Shown here piece after piece: positions 5,167-6,278 of a stretch of 6,278 nucleotides of DNA. Under the pieces are notes generated by a model that did no database searches, was not told where the DNA came from, and saw only the letters and a program-made list of their open reading frames with translations. This DNA is from Microcaldota archaeon (GTDB lineage Archaea; Micrarchaeota; Micrarchaeia; Micrarchaeales; CABMGC01). The position numbers were made by a program, and so were the translations under genes. Positions within the stretch are counted from its first letter, which is position 1, and each line of letters opens with the position of its first letter. The stretch is taken from the NCBI GenBank assembly GCA_028866975.1, contig JAGWHG010000036.1, positions 1-6,278 on the forward strand, in the 5' to 3' direction.

Positions 5167-6278
5167 ATGCGTGCCTTAGATGATAGCATGGCAAAGACAT
5201 ACCTAGATATAGTAAAGTACCTGATAGCAGCTGATTTCTCGATCGATGGCCTGGTTGACAAGCCAGACATTATCGGTGCGGTTTTCGGACAGACAGAAGG
5301 TCTGCTCGGCGACGAGCTCGATTTGCGAGAGCTTCAAAAGAACGGCAAGATCGGAAGGATAGAAATCGACATGGCCCAAGGCGGCAGCAAGACATATGGT
5401 AAGCTTAGGCTTCCCGCATCCCTTGACCGAATTGAGACCTGCATACTCGGCGCTGCCGTGGAGTCGGTCGACAGGGTAGGTCCTTACGAGGCACGATTCA
5501 AGGTCGAAAAGGTAGAAGATACAAGAACCGAGAAGCGCAGAAAGCTGCTTGAGAGGGCAAAGGAACTCCTCAAGACGTTGCTCACGACCGGCATGCCGGA
5601 TAGCAAGGAGCTATCAGAGCTTGTCAGCGCCGATGTCAAGCTTGCAGAGATTACCGAGTACGGCCCTGAGAAGCTTCCTGCAGGCCCTGACATCGAAAAG
5701 GAGCATGAGGTGATACTCGTTGAAGGTAGAGCAGATGTTCTCACTCTTCTAAGAAACGACATAACCAACGCGATTGCGATCGGCGGAGCAACCTCAAACA
5801 TACCAAAGACGCTCATAAGGCTGTGCAATGAAAAGGAGGTCACAGTCTTCTTAGATGGCGACAAGGGCGGCGACATGATATTGCGAAGCCTGCTCAGCGT
5901 CGCTCCAGTCGACTTCGTAGCAAAAGCGCCAGAGGGCAAGGAGGTTGAAGAGCTGCAGCGAAAGGAGATAATCAAGGCTGTGAGGTCCAAGGTGCCGCTT
6001 GACCAATATCTTTCGGTCAACAAGACCGCAAGGCCGCAGACGATGATGAACCAGCGAAGGCCGATGCCCTCAAGGCCAGCACCCCAGTCCATGCCTGCGC
6101 AGCAGATGAAGCCGCAGATGGTGCGCCCAGAGCCAAGGCAGAGCGTTGGCCTTGAAGACCTCGACGACGAGCCGCAGGGCCTGCCAAGAATCGAGAGCGA
6201 GCCGATATCTAGGCCTCAGACCAAGACGATGTTCAACACGCAAGTCGAGATGCGACCACAGGTCGCAAAGCCTGCGAT
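5167..6278 (+). CDS. dnaG: Archaeal DnaG primase-like TOPRIM protein (C-terminus beyond window)
   Basis: Archaeal DnaG homologue. In studied archaea it shows primase activity and is also a subunit of the RNA-degrading exosome. About 370 codons are visible and the frame runs off the right edge; full family length is usually 400-450. The archaea-specific N-terminus includes FGQTEGLLGDELDLRELQK (40-58) and SLDRIETCILGAAVESVDR (85-103). A helical linker leads to ITEYGPEKLPAGP (162-174). The TOPRIM domain follows with LVEGRADVL (184-192; catalytic Glu186) and FLDGDKGG (228-235; Asp230, Asp232), then the hallmark AKAPEGKEVEEL (252-263). From about residue 287 the sequence becomes a Pro/Gln/Met/Arg-rich low-complexity linker, then an acidic stretch GLEDLDDEP (328-336). 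ATG 5167 is the first in-frame ATG after the TAG at 5152. ATG 5188 (residue 8) is a real alternative, since GATGAT precedes it and many homologues start close to KYLI. hjc is divergent. Confidence 0.94.
   Translation, partial: MRALDDSMAKTYLDIVKYLIAADFSIDGLVDKPDIIGAVFGQTEGLLGDELDLRELQKNGKIGRIEIDMAQGGSKTYGKLRLPASLDRIETCILGAAVESVDRVGPYEARFKVEKVEDTRTEKRRKLLERAKELLKTLLTTGMPDSKELSELVSADVKLAEITEYGPEKLPAGPDIEKEHEVILVEGRADVLTLLRNDITNAIAIGGATSNIPKTLIRLCNEKEVTVFLDGDKGGDMILRSLLSVAPVDFVAKAPEGKEVEELQRKEIIKAVRSKVPLDQYLSVNKTARPQTMMNQRRPMPSRPAPQSMPAQQMKPQMVRPEPRQSVGLEDLDDEPQGLPRIESEPISRPQTKTMFNTQVEMRPQVAKPA

Noticed and set aside
5484..6092. A 202-codon minus-strand open frame opposite dnaG
   Set aside because: Its product is a Ser/Leu-rich sequence with no recognisable motif, and it lies wholly within the well-supported dnaG coding region. 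It is an antisense shadow of dnaG codon use.
1..6278. tRNA or rRNA genes, CRISPR arrays, insertion sequences, attachment sites
   Set aside because: I saw no repeat-spacer pattern, cloverleaf, transposase frame or terminal inverted repeats on either strand.

Overview
The window is archaeal chromosomal DNA of roughly balanced base composition carrying core information-processing genes. The domain assignment rests on an archaeal-type leucyl-tRNA synthetase, an archaeal DnaG with the family's typical N-terminus and TOPRIM domain, an Hjc Holliday-junction resolvase, a histone-fold protein, a GPT/AglH-type dolichyl-phosphate sugar-1-phosphate transferase, and TATA boxes placed about 24-28 nt from gene starts. 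Two TTG starts and a mix of leaderless and Shine-Dalgarno-led genes also fit an archaeon. The lineage cannot be fixed from this sequence; a small-genome euryarchaeal or DPANN-type archaeon is a guess.

Layout. Positions 1-2525 (minus) hold most of leuS, whose C-terminus lies beyond the left edge. A short AT-rich divergent promoter region (2526-2607) separates it from an aglH-like membrane glycosyltransferase gene (2608-3657, plus). That gene ends tail-to-tail, 2 bp from a 70-residue histone-fold gene (3660-3872, minus). Further right on the minus strand are a nucleoside 2-deoxyribosyltransferase-like gene (3957-4370), a 46-residue AbrB-like gene (4399-4539) and hjc (4544-4960). hjc and the AbrB-like gene are 4 nt apart and look like one transcript, probably continuing into the deoxyribosyltransferase-like gene; the histone has its own TATA box. 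A second divergent region (4961-5166) carries the hjc promoter, a possible 22-codon leader ORF with a good ribosome binding site, and a strong hairpin. dnaG then runs on the plus strand from 5167 off the right edge.

How the parts fit. Hjc resolves recombination intermediates, DnaG is linked in archaea to primase activity and to the RNA exosome, the histone-fold protein is a candidate chromatin component, and the deoxyribosyltransferase-like protein would act on nucleotides. The right half is therefore loosely a DNA-metabolism neighbourhood, while leuS and the glycosyltransferase gene are housekeeping genes for translation and surface glycosylation.

There is no mobile element, CRISPR array, tRNA or rRNA, and no clear new multi-gene system. 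Points worth a second look are a glutamine at the expected catalytic glutamate of the deoxyribosyltransferase-like protein, an acidic histone-fold protein lacking key DNA-contact residues, a very AT-rich AbrB-like gene behind hjc, and the leader ORF plus hairpin before dnaG.
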